This document shows positions 49,334-60,699 of a stretch of DNA of 64,000 bases, in pieces (position 1 is the first letter of the stretch; the number at the start of each line of letters is the position of its first letter). The position numbers and the translations under genes were made by a program. Source of the stretch: Tubiluchus corallicola (Eukaryota > Priapulida > Priapulimorpha > Priapulimorphida > Tubiluchidae); contig JAQGDQ010000543.1 in NCBI GenBank assembly GCA_030141605.1, forward strand, positions 32,501 to 96,500, read 5' to 3'. The notes under the pieces are model-generated. The model searched no databases. It was not told the origin of the DNA and saw nothing but the letters and a program-made list of their open reading frames with translations.

Positions 49334-52300
49334 ATGTCAGCGCCCTTGGTCGGGGTAAGTTTATAGTATAAAGTTGTTTTTTTCATGTTATTTAATCTCC
49401 AAGCAGAATTGTTTTTTGCCTCTTGCTTAATGCAGCAATTTTGATACAGTAATGGGGAATGACTTATTTGCTTCGAAAATTATGAAATACATGTAGCTAA
49501 AATATTTAGCCATACTTGATACCTAAACTTGATGATATTTCGGATCATCATTGATGACTCACCTTCTAATGTTTTCTAAAATACTCGTAGTTATTAGCTT
49601 CTTCGTTATTAGTTTATTAGCTACTCATTTACATAATGAAAATTTTTACCATTTTATCAGATGCTAATGTTGAAAAAATAAAAATTTTGAATCGAGCTTA
49701 CTCTTTTCAGAAGTTCACATTATGCCGTTTTTCTATTGCAGACTGCATTTTGTTGCCTAAAAAGGGTCTGCCGTGGACAATATCTTGCCAACACTCGCTG
49801 TGTGCAGTTTTTAGTCCGAAGGCACCGCTCGTTCTGGATGCGCCTGCAGGTGGTGTCACCGAGCATTTTGTATAGAGGTGATTTCAGGATGCAGTGTTAC
49901 GCTAGGTCATTCTTTAGCTGCTGGTGCAAGCATATAATAACCTCAAAAACACGGATCTCATGCGTTCTTTCAAAATCCACACTTTGTCCTTTGCTGAGAC
50001 CTGCTCTTACAGGTGTGCCTAGGAAAGCTAGTAACTCAATTTTTCCGGTGCACTTCTTGCATACATCTTCGGTACGTTTAGCAAAACATTCACTAGAATA
50101 TAGGCGACGGACTACCACTATGTATGTGATTGCAATAGGCGTTCTTATTGGAGGCGGGAGTTACGCCGCTGTTCCTCTATACCGAATGTTTTGTCAGGTC
50201 AGTATTATCGAGTTTTCATGCATCATGGTGATTTATGCTACAAAAAATAGATACTTCTTAGACATAGACATAAAACATTTATTTTCTCCAATTAGTTTAA
50301 CATCAAAAGTTTTTTAAATGTTAAGTAATTATAATCATGGAGCAGGGCAGAGAAGGACCATAGGGTCATCTAGTCTCCTGCCATTTCTTATAAATAGATT
50401 AGTATATTAAAAATTAACGGTGATGCTGCAGATAACAAAAACAAATAAAAAAATTGAAATAAAAACAGTTTAAATGATACAAATTACCCAAAAAGAACTG
50501 AAAACAAAAAAAATTAATAAAGTTGGATACCTAAATCTAAACAAAACAATACAATTATTCAGTAATTAGGATTATTATATGTAGTAGTTTCAAATGGGGT
50601 CTTATTAACAGGGGAATTTGACCAAGGTTAGTGAGTAAAGTTTAAAACTGAGAGTATGCAAAGAAAAAAATAAACATCAAAAAAGTGTAATATAGAAAAA
50701 TTTATGAGAAAAAGTATGTATGAGAAAGAGCAACAATTACTTAGGAGATGAGGAGAAAAAAAAATAAAAAAAACTTGCTAGCTTGCTTATTAGTCTTACA
50801 AGTTATGTTCTACAGGTATTTTCTTTTAGAAAGATTTTTGTGTATTTTTTGGAAGCAGAAAATACTTCTTTAGCATTATCCACATGCAGTAAGCTACGTA
50901 TAACTTAACCCGTTATAACTCGAATTCTTGCGGATCTTGAAGAGATCTCGTGCATTAATACTCTCATGTAAATAAAGTAGTTCGGCAACACGCATAATGT
51001 TGTCCTGTTTTTCGTTATTTCTACTAGATAGAAATCCAGGTACATCAACATAAAACATCCCACTTCTGACACCATGTTTTATGTTGACGTACCTGGAGTT
51101 GTATCTAGTAGAAATAAACGAAATACAGTACACCATTATGCGTGTTGCCGAACTACTTTATTTACAATGCATTCTGACGCATTAATACATAACAGTGGAA
51201 AGGATTTTCCCTTTTCATTTTTCTCTTTACCAAACATCGCGTAACTCGAATTATCGTGTAGTTAAAAGTGAATTGACGGTACAATTTATAAGTATCTGAC
51301 TGAAATTACCCCGCCATCTCGAGCAACCTCCCGAGTAAAAAATCCCAGGCGAAAGTGCGCACCACATTACGAGTTTAACTGCTGGTTTCAGCAAAAATGC
51401 TAAGATTTCTCGTGATACATTAGCAGAACGCTGCACACAACATGGATTATGGCTTTAATAACTAGATTATAATATTATTATTGCGAAATTCTATTAACCA
51501 CGTTACTCGGACTACAGTAGAGGTGGACCAGTCATTTTATTTTTATTTATTCATAGAAATTGTTGTTTGATATTTGGTTAAAGGCTCAGTTTGTCATTTT
51601 TGCAGGTGGCAGTGTTACTAGTATGTTATCTGATTTTGATGAGTGACTGTCTAACTCCTGCCCTCGCTTAACTCGAAACAAATGTTCTGTCCCGAAGAAT
51701 TCACGTTATACGTAGTTTGCTTTAGTATTTTTACTGTCATAGTTTTATTGACTTCGTATATTTATTATTTTTGTTGGTATATGTACAATAAAATAAGATA
51801 CCTTTGTGTAACTTATCACAGTCTTTGCACGAGAGCAGTGCTCATCATGGCAAAACAAGCCCCTTTATAGAGTTACTTTACAAGTAAAGTGTTAATGAGC
51901 TTTGGTTTGTTTGATTTCAGGCGACTGGCATTGGTGGACAAGCCGGCTTGCTACTCGGTGAAGACGCCGTAGGAAGAAAGATAGAGAATTTAGAGAAAAT
52001 TTCTGAACGTCTGATCACGGTACGGTTCAACGCGGACACCGCGGCCAGCATGAGGTGGGCTTTTAGACCGCAGCAGACGCAAATCAAGGTAAAAACAAAC
52101 GTAAATGAATTGAGGATCTTGCACCTTGGTAAGATTCCACGTTGCTGAACGTGGAAGATGTTCGTGGATGTTGTGTTTTGTTTCTCTCGGAAGGCTCGTA
52201 GAGAAAACCAGAAAACACGCCGTCAAATAAAACTACTTTATTTAGCCAGAATTCTACTATACAAAAGATGAAGGGAACATTGAAATGATTACAATAAACG

Positions 52301-53632
52301 TGAAAATCTGGAAAACATTTAAGTAAGTATATAAATGCGTAAGTATAAGTCCGTGATACAAATGTTCGAGAACAATCCAGACGGTAAGGCGGTCATTCCG
52401 ACGGAACATTCTACGATGTTCTATGCAATTCTTCTTGACGTCAGCGATCTCCACAACAGTGGATTAAGCGGTTAGATTCGGGGTTGGATACAGCTTTGGT
52501 AGAAGACGTCCTTTACAGTAATAATAATAATAATAATAATAATAATCTTTATTTAAAGTTGGCTTTTGGGTCAACAATTAACATTAGCTCAAAGAGCTAT
52601 TATCGCCGACTGTAAATAACAACCTACAACTACATAACAGAGACTATTATTATCCCACGCGTCAGGCAGGGCAACAGCAGGTACCATTTTTGGTATGACC
52701 CGGCCTCTGGTTCGAACTCACAACCTCCCAGATGGAAGCAGACGCACTAGACTAAACCGTGAGCGATGATGATGTCGTAACGAGAATTTTTCTTGCTAAA
52801 ATGTGAATATGTAAGACACTTAAAGACTTTAAAAATCTTTTTATGGTTTGTAAGATTTTGCAGGGTTTGTAACACCATGTTATCACGCTAGTGTGAGTGA
52901 TCTATCATTGGAAATATCGCATTTGGTTGACCAGCTGTAAGGGATGAACTTTTAGACTGCCTTGATCACTAACGAATGCAGTGGTCTAGTGGTCTAAAGC
53001 ATCTGCATTGTAAGCAGAAGTCCCGGTTCAAATCCAGGCTACATTGCGGCTTTTTCACGATTTTGTTTTTTAACCTGTGCTTCGAGATTTAATTAAAATG
53101 CGGGTTGAAACACGATAGCCGTATTTGACTGTGACATTAGTAAGCGTTACCTGATTGCAATGAAACAACGATTGTTCACTTTTGGCTTTAGGTCCATCCC
53201 GGGGAAACTGCACTTGCATTCTACACGGCAACGAATCCAACGGATAAACCGGTGACCGGAATTTCAACGTACAACATCATACCTTTTGAGGCTGCATTGT
53301 ATTTTAATAAAATTCAGGTATTTGTTTGTTTGTTCCAGTGGACAACAAGTTATTCATTTTTAATCATTTATTTTAATCATATTTAATCATATATATATAT
53401 ATATATATATTCTCTAAATTCTCTATCTTTCTTCCTACGGCGTCTTCACCGAGTAGCAAGCCGGCTTGTCCACCAATGCCAGTCGCCTGAAATCAAACAA
53501 ACCAAAGCTCATTAACACTTTCATTAAAACTTTACTTGTAAAGTAACTCTATAAAAGGGCTTGTTTTGCCATGATGAGCACTGTTCTCGAGCAAAGACTG
53601 TGATAAGTTACACAAAGGTATCTTATTTTATT

Positions 53633-53670
<38 letters not shown>

Positions 53671-54442
53671 AGCAGACTTAGCTTTTTTGTTATTCTTTCT
53701 TACAAATTCGTGCACGAGGTGCCATCTGTGGCGGGAATGTAAAGCTTTTGGGTTTGGCCAGTTTTTCTGTTTATTACCTGTTAGTCACCTGTCTGTTTTA
53801 CTCACCTGTGCTCTGAACAGTCAGGTTAATCCACTTTATGGGATATGTGGGACATTCATGTACTGATTATGTTACAATAAAATATTAACTGGTATTAATC
53901 TCTGTTGACATTGTTTCTGTGACTACATATATATGGCTATTTATATATATATAATATCGAATGAAAATAGGGGTGCTGCAGTTCACAGTACACATACACC
54001 GACCACCACGGTAGCAATGTCTAATTTTTGATAAACTGGGTTTTCTTCCAAAATTCTTTGAGCTAGGCAAAAATTCGAGTTACTTGATTTTGAGTTACGC
54101 GGAGTTTACTGTACTTCAAAATGGGGCAGGATATAAAAAATCGTCCAGTTCTCCTTTAATCACCGAGTCGAAATGTATATTTCCCTGTGCGATTGGGCTG
54201 CGTCGTGTAATCAAAGTTGATATACCTGTTCTGTTATCCTCATTCATATACCCGTCTCGTTTCAGTGCTTTTGCTTCGAGGAACAACTTCTCAACCCGCA
54301 TGAGCAAGTCGATATGCCCGTTTTCTTCTACATCGACCCGGACTACGTTCACGATCCGAAGATGGAGCACGTCGACACCATCGTTCTCTCGTATACGTTC
54401 TTCGAAGCCAAGGAGGGTCTGGAGTTACCTCAGCCGTACTAG
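49334..54442 (+). CDS. COX11: COX11, cytochrome c oxidase copper chaperone
   Basis: Delivers copper to the Cu(B) site of cytochrome c oxidase subunit 1; anchored in the mitochondrial inner membrane. Firm exons: (49742)-50197, 51921-52088, 53192-53317, 54266-54442, all in phase 0. The copper domain carries CFCFEEQ (258-261 for the CFCF), the conserved Cys158 just after the membrane helix (134-152, MYVIAIGVLIGGGSYAAVPL) and DMPVFFYIDPD; the stop follows LPQPY. For the start there are two options. A 21-nt exon at 49334-49354 (ATGTCAGCGCCC, A at -3, donor GGGGTAAGT) joins in phase 0 to 49742, giving 315 residues with a long Arg/Cys-rich presequence. Or ATG 49838 gives 276 residues, the human length but with a poor start context. 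I favour the former. Intron 4 contains an inverted copy of the exon 3 boundary. Confidence 0.94.
50333..50800. other. COX11 intron 2 AT-rich stretch with a possible retroposon scrap
   Basis: 50337-50393 (GGAGCAGGGCAGAGAAGGAC, ATAGGGTCATCTAGTCTCCT) is reminiscent of LINE 3' UTR sequence. The following 400 bp are A-rich. There is no coding remnant. Confidence 0.25.
50887..51270. mobile_element. Foldback element with a ~200-bp hairpin, COX11 intron 2
   Basis: Starts CAGTAAGCTACGTATAACTT, a pogo-like end (compare 36987 and the reverse complement at 54112). 50967-51058 and 51074-51166 are inverted arms of about 92 nt with roughly 90% identity and a 15-nt loop (51059-51073). Both arms include TAAATAAAGTAGTTCGGCAA and CACGCATAATG in the corresponding strands. 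No gene. Confidence 0.8.
52519..52776 (-). mobile_element. tRNA-derived SINE, COX11 intron 3
   Basis: On the minus strand it has an A-box-like TTTAGTCTAGTGCG, B box GAGTTCGAACC, then GGCCGGGTCATACC and AATGGTACCTGCTGTTGCCC, ending in (ATT)n. This order (tRNA head, CCGGGTCATACC body, simple-repeat tail) is common to SINEs in many marine invertebrates. Confidence 0.75.
52975..53046 (+). pseudogene. tRNA-like sequence, Thr(TGT) anticodon, probably a pseudogene or SINE head
   Basis: A box TGGTCTAGTGG, perfect anticodon stem TCTGC/GCAGA with loop ATTGTAA, B box GGTTCAAATCC, and a TTTTT run 5 nt downstream that could stop Pol III. Against function: single mismatches in the acceptor, D and T stems and a variable loop two bases too short. 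It lies 200 bp from the SINE, in the opposite strand. Confidence 0.4.
53411..53637 (-). repeat. Inverted copy of the COX11 intron 2/exon 3 boundary, within intron 4
   Basis: Reverse complement of 51783-51996: the last ~138 nt of intron 2, its TTTGATTTCAG acceptor, and about the first 75 nt of exon 3. Differences are few (for example CTCGAGAACAG versus CACGAGAGCAG, and a 12-nt insertion near 53518). (TA)n tracts flank it at 53390-53410 and 53637-53667. Confidence 0.95.
54063..54112 (-). mobile_element. Solo pogo-like terminal repeat, COX11 intron 4
   Basis: On the minus strand: CAGTAAACTCCGCGTAACTC then AAGTAACTCGAATTTTTGCC, with a TA beside it. It resembles the end at 50887 in inverted orientation, but no whole element can be drawn. 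Confidence 0.5.
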
Positions 54443-54464
54443 CAGCAGTTTAGAGTTGTTAGTT

Positions 54465-54690
54465 ACCATGGATACCGTATACGATTGCGTGTATCAACGA
54501 ATTTGTGTGAATACTTACACTATGACTTGTTACCATGGATACCGTATTCGGTTTAATGCACCAGTGAGTTTGTGTGAATACTTACACTATGACTTGTTAC
54601 CATGGATACCGTATACGATTGCGTGTATCAACGAGTTTGTGTGAATACTTACACTACGACTTGTTACCATGGATACCGTATTCGATTTAA
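54465..54690 (+). repeat. ~68-bp tandem repeat in the COX11 3' flank
   Basis: About 3.5 copies of TTACCATGGATACCGTATAC then GTGTGAATACTTACACTATGACTTG. It starts about 25 nt after the stop codon, so it is likely part of the 3' UTR. Confidence 0.9.
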
Positions 54691-55059
54691 TGCATCAATG
54701 GCCAGGCTAGGTGCTACTGAACTTGTACAGCAAAACACGCACCACGATTTTATAGTATAACAAATGAAAACGCAGTGAAGCGGCTTGCCTTGTAGGCACT
54801 TATCCGCTTACCGACCAGGCTAGATGCTACTTAACTTGTGCAGCAAAATGCGCATTATGACTTTTTAGCTAATTTCTCTCTCGTCATTGTATTAGGAGTG
54901 CAGTTTTGTGAAAGTAGAAGTTTTATATTCGTTAATTAGAGCCATTAATTAGTAATTAGGGAATAAGTTAATGCTCTTCTGAGATTTGTTATGCTGGTCA
55001 TTGTAAGGAGAGTATGAAAAAGTAAAAATGTGAATATTTTTTTATACGTAAAGCGAAAA
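54691..55059. other. COX11 3' flank
   Basis: AT-rich. It contains two diverged copies of a CAGGCTAGGTGCTACTGAAC segment (about 54704 and 54819). No clear poly(A) signal could be assigned. Confidence 0.3.
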
Positions 55060-55740
55060 GAAACCCTCCTCTTCCTTAAAGCTTAAAACATTTGTCTTGA
55101 AATTTTATACAACTTACGTACTGCCTTATTGCATGCTGGGCTTGCATTGGTAGTAACGCTGTACAAAACTTGTAAACTTAAACTCCCGCGATGACCGTTA
55201 GACGCAGTCATTTTTATGGTAAGTCATTTGAAACAAGTTTAGGTTAACATTGCATGAAGTTTGAAAAAATAATCAGAGCATTCGTAGCACACATGTTACT
55301 AACTAAATAAAATTGTAAATTACTGTATCTTGTCAATAAGATTAAAAATAGGTTTTTGGTTAGTGAGTGGTGCACCCTGGGGGTGAGTCAGTGAAATTTT
55401 ATCAATTGGTGAAAACATTTTAAATAATTAATAATTTTCTTTTCTGGTTACATAAGTGTTTCCAGCAGGTAAGCAAAATGCTAAATAATATAGATTTGCA
55501 AGGAAAGTTTTTTGGAACATAATTTAACATTTCCTTTTCTTCCCCTGATTTACATTGTACATAGGTGAAGTCTTGTAATGGCGCAGTCGGAACTGCGTTG
55601 TGGGAGATTTAAAATGAAAACACACAAAAATTCCTGTCGACGCGAGTACGATAAATGCATAAAATTGCTATAAAGTAACATAATTTTTTAGTGCAATTTT
55701 TCTGAAACCTACTTCAGGTACCCCTTTTCTTGTTCTTTAA
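55060..55740 (+). repeat. Interspersed repeat family F, copy 1
   Basis: Shares TGAAATTTTATACAACTTAC, CGCGATGACCGTTAGACGCA and TGTATCTTGTCAATAAGA with 56795-57215 and 59985-60650, all in the same orientation. Non-coding. Confidence 0.75.
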
Positions 55741-55924
55741 TGGGCACTTTTTGAGTCTACGATTATGGTAATTAGGAAATTATTTTGAGAAGCTGACTGT
55801 GATATCTGTACTGCTTCAGCAGTAGATAATCATGCATATGATGTGAAAATTATTGTAAGAAATACAATAAATATTAAAAATACAGATCCACATTTGGTAT
55901 AAAATGATTTATTGCAAACCTTGT

Positions 55925-56455
55925 TGACAGTCATTGAGCCTAAATGCCAGTTTTTGCATGTGCCTGCAATCTGTTGCCAAAAATGAGTTTCTGTGCTGCC
56001 ATCTGTTGCCAAAAACATGAGTTTCCGTGCAAGAAAATTTGCAATGAACCTTGCTGACACTCATTGAGCCTAATTGGCAGTTTGTGCACCTGCCTGTCAT
56101 TTGTTGTCAAAAATATGAGTTTCTGTGCTGCCATCTGTTGCCAAAAATATGAGTTTCTGTGCAAGAAAATTTGCAATGAACCTTGTTGACACTCATTGAG
56201 CCTAATTGGCAGTTTGTGCACCTGCCTGTCATTTGTTGTCAAAAATATGAGTTTCTGTGCTGCCATCTGTTGCCAAAAATATGAGTTTCTGTGCAAGAAA
56301 ATTTGCAATGAACCTTGTTGACAGTCATTGAGCCTAAATGCCAGTTTTTGCATGTGCCTGCAATATGTTGCCAAAAATGAGTTTCTGTGCAAGAAAATTT
56401 GCAATGCACCTGCCTGCCATCTGTTGTCAAAAATATGAGTTTCTGTGCACGGAAA
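55925..56455 (-). repeat. ~125-bp tandem array, about 4 copies
   Basis: The unit contains TTGACAGTCATTGAGCCTAA, TGCCATCTGTTGCCAAAAA and GTGCAAGAAAATTTGCAATG, with an internal near-duplication of ATGAGTTTCTGTGC. It stays open on the minus strand for up to 179 codons, because units are near multiples of three rather than from selection. Confidence 0.9.
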
Positions 56456-56794
56456 GTTTATCATACATGTAAAACTCAATGCGTTTAGTCACATTAAATA
56501 AAATTTTATTCTCATAAAACTTGCTTATAGTAATAACAAATTGGTATTAAGAATACATCGAAATGAGTCATTAAAAATTCTCAACATTCCGGAAGTAAAT
56601 AATAATGTACATTTCAGAACATAATAATAATAATAAACATTTCAGAACACAAAGTTGCACAATTCACTCCATTTAAATCACAAACTACAGTTAACCTTTG
56701 TCATAACACCAGCCTCGTTTAATGTACATATTTTTGGGTACAACAAACTGTCTGTATTTGCATAGACGCGTACACATTAAAGCACAGCAAAGCC

Positions 56795-57215
56795 CTTTCC
56801 TTACATAAAGGTTAAAAATTTCTCTTAAAATTTCACCTCACTTACATTCTGCCTTATTGCATACAGGGCTAGCGCTAGCAGTAATGTTTGTAAAACTCGT
56901 AAATTTAAACTTCTGCGATGACCGTTAAGCACCAGTCATTTGAACATTGTGTGAAGTTTGAAAAAATAACGTCAGCATTGATAGTGAACACTTCACTTAC
57001 TAAGCAAAATTTTAAACTTTCATATCTTGTCAATAAGATGAAAAACAGGTTTTTTGGTGAGTCAGTCATGCACACTGGGAAGGTGAGTCAATGACATTTC
57101 ACAAATTGGCACAAACATTTAAATTGTGTTTAGATACTAGAACAGTTTCTTTTCTAGTTATGCAAGTGCAAGGAAAGTTTTTTGGGTACATAGTTTAGCA
57201 TTGCCTATTTTTCAT
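56795..57215 (+). repeat. Interspersed repeat family F, copy 2 (diverged)
   Basis: Recognisable by CTTACATTCTGCCTTATTGC, GCGATGACCGTTAAGC and CTTGTCAATAAGATGAAAAA. Shorter than copies 1 and 3. Confidence 0.65.
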
Positions 57216-57224
57216 CTTTAATTC

Positions 57225-57545
57225 AAGTTAAGTTTATTTATTTCCACTCTGCATCTAACAGTTATAATAAAAATACAGATAATTTCACTGAAGTAAATAT
57301 AAATATAAATGCAATATTATCCAGAAATTACAAAAGAGATTCTTATGCAACATATACACGTGCAAATTACATTACAGAATAATTTCAATGCACACAGTTT
57401 GAGCCTAAAAGCATAGCTTGACAGGCCAAACGGTACGTTGAAATCTTAAAGAAATGATTAATAATTGAAATAATGATAATATATACATAAATGTGGGGGG
57501 AGTAGTGAATGAAATGGAGCGAGAACTAAGAAAAACTGTGATCAC
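57225..57545 (-). repeat. Dispersed repeat, probable retroposon 3' end, copy 2
   Basis: Nearly identical to 13018-13345, both beginning AGTTTATTTATTTCCACTCT on the plus strand. High identity 44 kb apart implies recent mobility. Confidence 0.65.
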
Positions 57546-57719
57546 TTTTAAATTAACGCGCTTCAAAATACATATAATGCCAAACTCGCTTAATGTCAAT
57601 TCTTTTGCAGCCATCATTATTATTTTTCCATTATTTCTTTTTCTTCTTTTGCAGGTGGCATGCAGAGGCTTGACTGTAGTTGTCTGACTAGTTTGTTAAA
57701 AAAACACGTAAGACAATGA

Positions 57720-58440
57720 GCCTTTTCACTGATGTAGCGATTGATGATGATCGTGGAAAGGTCAAAGGTCAAGTGCACTAGACAACACATTTGTGTACAC
57801 TTGACAATGCCTCTCAGCCCATGCTGTTGTAATAGTAACAGTTTTAACAGCTAGCTAGAACCTTACCTAGTTCATTTTTTCTTGTTTCCAAGTAAGATCC
57901 TGCTAGTAGTTAATTATGCATAATTAAGTAAAGTCTACGTAAAACAACTGAAGTTACTGAACTGATGTGGCTGATGGCTTTGCTTTACATGTACGTCACG
58001 TGACGGTTATGGCTAAGTTAAGTGAACCAGACAACACATTTGTGTACACTTGACAATGCCTCGCAGCCCTTCCTGTTGTAATAGTAACAGTTTTAACAGC
58101 TAGCTAGAACCTTACCTAGCTCATGTTTTTGGTTCCCAAGCAAGATCCTGCTAGTAAATCACTCTACACACAGACTAATGTATACACTAGTGTTTACGTA
58201 GGGTGATTTACTAGCTGAATCTTGTTTGGGAACAAGAAAAAATGAACTAGGTAACGTTCTAGCTAGCTGTTAAAACTGTTACTATTACAACAGCGAGGCG
58301 TTGCCAAGCGTACGCAAATGCGTTGTCTGGCACAGTTAACCTTTGACCTTTTCATGATCATCATGATCTGCAACTGTGAAAGGGCTTGTTTCCAAGGTGC
58401 TTGTAATGTGAAAATGAGGTTTAATTTCATTGATTGTGAG
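57720..58440. mobile_element. Repeat family C copies in head-to-head arrangement
   Basis: 57745-58165 contains two tandem copies of a segment with ACACATTTGTGTACACTTGA, AACAGCTAGCTAGAACCTTA and GGATCCTGCTAG-type ends. 58200-58390 holds the same segment inverted. The two orientations meet near 58170-58200, so the locus can form a large foldback. Confidence 0.75.
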
Positions 58441-58554
58441 GGCAGAAACCAAACGTTTTGTTCAGCAGTAAAACAAACAAAATCACCATAATTAAATACT
58501 CGTTACACGTCGTTCATGTTACAAAACGGTAAAATTGTAAAGAATTGCAAAAAA

Positions 58555-59175
58555 ATCCCCAATTGGAAAAAAAGATTTCCTCCATTAAAAATGCAATTCC
58601 CAATGAAGACAATAATCGTCATTCATCTTCCTTGAAATTGCAAAAAAAAGATTTCCCCAATTGGAAAAAAGATTTCCTCCATTAAAAATGCAATTCCCAA
58701 TGAAGACAATAATCGTCATTCATCTTCCTTGAAATTGCAAAAAAAAGATTTCCCCAATTGGAAAAAAGATTTCCTCCATTAAAAATGCAATTCCCAATGA
58801 AGACAATAATCGTCATTCATCTTCCTTGAAATTGCAAAAGATTTCCTCCATTAAAAATGCAATTCCCAATGAAGACCATCGTCATTCATCTTCCTTGAAA
58901 TTGCAAAAGATTTCCTCCATTAAAAATGCAATTCGCAATGAAGACAATAATCGTCATTCATCTTCCTTGAAATTGCAAAAAAAAAAGATTTCCCCAATTG
59001 GAAAAAAGATTTCCTCCATTAAAAATGCAATTGCCAATGAAGACAATAATCGTCATTCATCTTCCTTGAAATTGCAAAAAAAGAGATTTCCCCAATTGGA
59101 AAAAAAGATTTCCTCCATTAAAAATGCAATTGCCAATGAAGACAATAATCGTCATTCATTTTCCCTGAACAATTA
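58555..59175 (+). repeat. ~70-100-bp tandem array, 7 copies
   Basis: The unit is TTGCAAAAAAAAGATTTCCC, CAATTGGAAAAAAGATTTCC, TCCATTAAAAATGCAATTCC and CAATGAAGACAATAATCGTC. Copies differ by loss of the middle block and by A-run length. A plus-strand frame is open at 58826-59176. Confidence 0.92.
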
Positions 59176-59500
59176 ACTTGTTATCAAAATATAATGTGAA
59201 GCAAAATACATAACACATTAACACCTTTACATACAAACTGTGACAACGAATAAATTAATTCATTTATACATTGTGATGACTGAAAATTCATGCAATAACT
59301 TGTGACTAGTTTAAAATGAAAGTCAAATACGGCTATAACATCATCAATAAAATCTTACGACCGACTGTTTTCCGTCGTGAACGAGACACCATTTAAAATA
59401 AACCGTTCTGCCAATAACTAAGACGGCTAAAATTTACAATTCTCCGCACAGAAAAAAATAGTTTGTGAAGCGGAGTAGTATTAGGGTCTTTAAATTGTGA

Positions 59501-59695
59501 CAATAGCAATCGTGTGCTAGCATCAGAACAGAAAAAGTCCAGAGTCATAGACAGACAATAGCAATCGTGTGCTAACATCAGAACAGGAAAAGTCCAGAGT
59601 CATAGACAGACAATAGCAATTCTGTGCTAACATCAGAACAGGAAGAGTCCAGAGTCATAGACAGACAATAGCAATTCTGTGGTAACATCAAAACA
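59501..59695 (+). repeat. ~62-bp tandem repeat, about 3 copies
   Basis: The unit is CAATAGCAATCGTGTGCTAA, CATCAGAACAGGAAAAGTCC, AGAGTCATAGACAGA. Confidence 0.9.
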
Positions 59696-59984
59696 AGTCG
59701 GATTATCTACAGTATCATCCTTAATAGTGAAAGACGAAAAGCCTAAACAGGCAAGTTAAAAATGTAAAATATCATGAACACAAAACAGTCCAACTATAAA
59801 TAAAGTGTAAAATAATTAGGGTAGGTTCACACATTACAGGATATATATATATATACTCAGCAACGGAGAGAAGTTTCAAATAATTAAACCCACAATCATT
59901 GTAATAGCTATAAAAATATGTAATAGCCCAAAGATATTTCATTACAAGTTTTCCAGGTAAGATTAGTACAAAAACATGAAGCAC

Positions 59985-60650
59985 AAGAAAACCCTCCACT
60001 TACATAAGGGTTAAAAAATTCGTCTTGAAATTTTATACCAGTGACGTACTGCATACAGGGCTTGCATCGGCAGTAACGCTGTATAAAACTTGTAAGTCTA
60101 AACTCTCACGATGACCGTTAAGCGCAGCCATTTTTATGGTAGGTCATTTGAAACAAGTTTTGATAACATTGTGTAAAGTTTGAAAAAAATAATCAGAGCA
60201 TTCGTAGCGCACATGTTACTAACTAAGTAAAATTTTAAATTACTGTATCTTGTCAATAAGACTAAAAATACGTTTTTGGTTAGAGAGTGGTGCACCCTGG
60301 AGGGTGAGTCAGCGACATTTTACCAATTGGTGAAAACATTTTAAATAATTAATAATTTCCTTTTGTAGTTACATAAGTCTTTCCAGCGGGTAAGTGAAAT
60401 ACTAAGTAATACAGATTTGCACGGAAAGTTTTTTGGGACATAATTTAACACTTCCCTTTCTTCCCCTGATTTACATTGTGCCTATATGACGTCATGTAAT
60501 GGCGCGGTCCGTACAGTGTCGTGAGAAATTTAAAACGAAAACAAACAAAAAAGCCTTTCAATGCGAGTAAGATATACGCATAAAATTGCTGTAAAGTCAT
60601 ATAATTTTTTAACGCGATTTTTCTGAAACCTACTTCAGGTACCCTTGTCC
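59985..60650 (+). repeat. Interspersed repeat family F, copy 3
   Basis: Matches 55060-55740 almost end to end, including TCAGGTACCC near the right edge. Confidence 0.75.
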
Positions 60651-60699
60651 TTTAATTCTCATTGCTGTGATATAATTACTAACATGATTTTGCACAGTA

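Noticed and set aside
50887-54112. One large pogo-like transposon spanning COX11 exons 3 and 4
   Set aside because: The ends are only loosely similar, the left end lacks a flanking TA, and the span contains functional host exons; two independent solo ends are more likely.
55940-56479. 179-codon minus-strand frame with CTETHIFGNRW repeats
   Set aside because: Follows the ~125-bp tandem array; periodic, with no recognised fold and no splice or start support.
58826-59176. 116-codon frame with KLQKISSIKNAI repeats
   Set aside because: Tandem repeat whose units differ by A-run indels; only the last few units share a frame.
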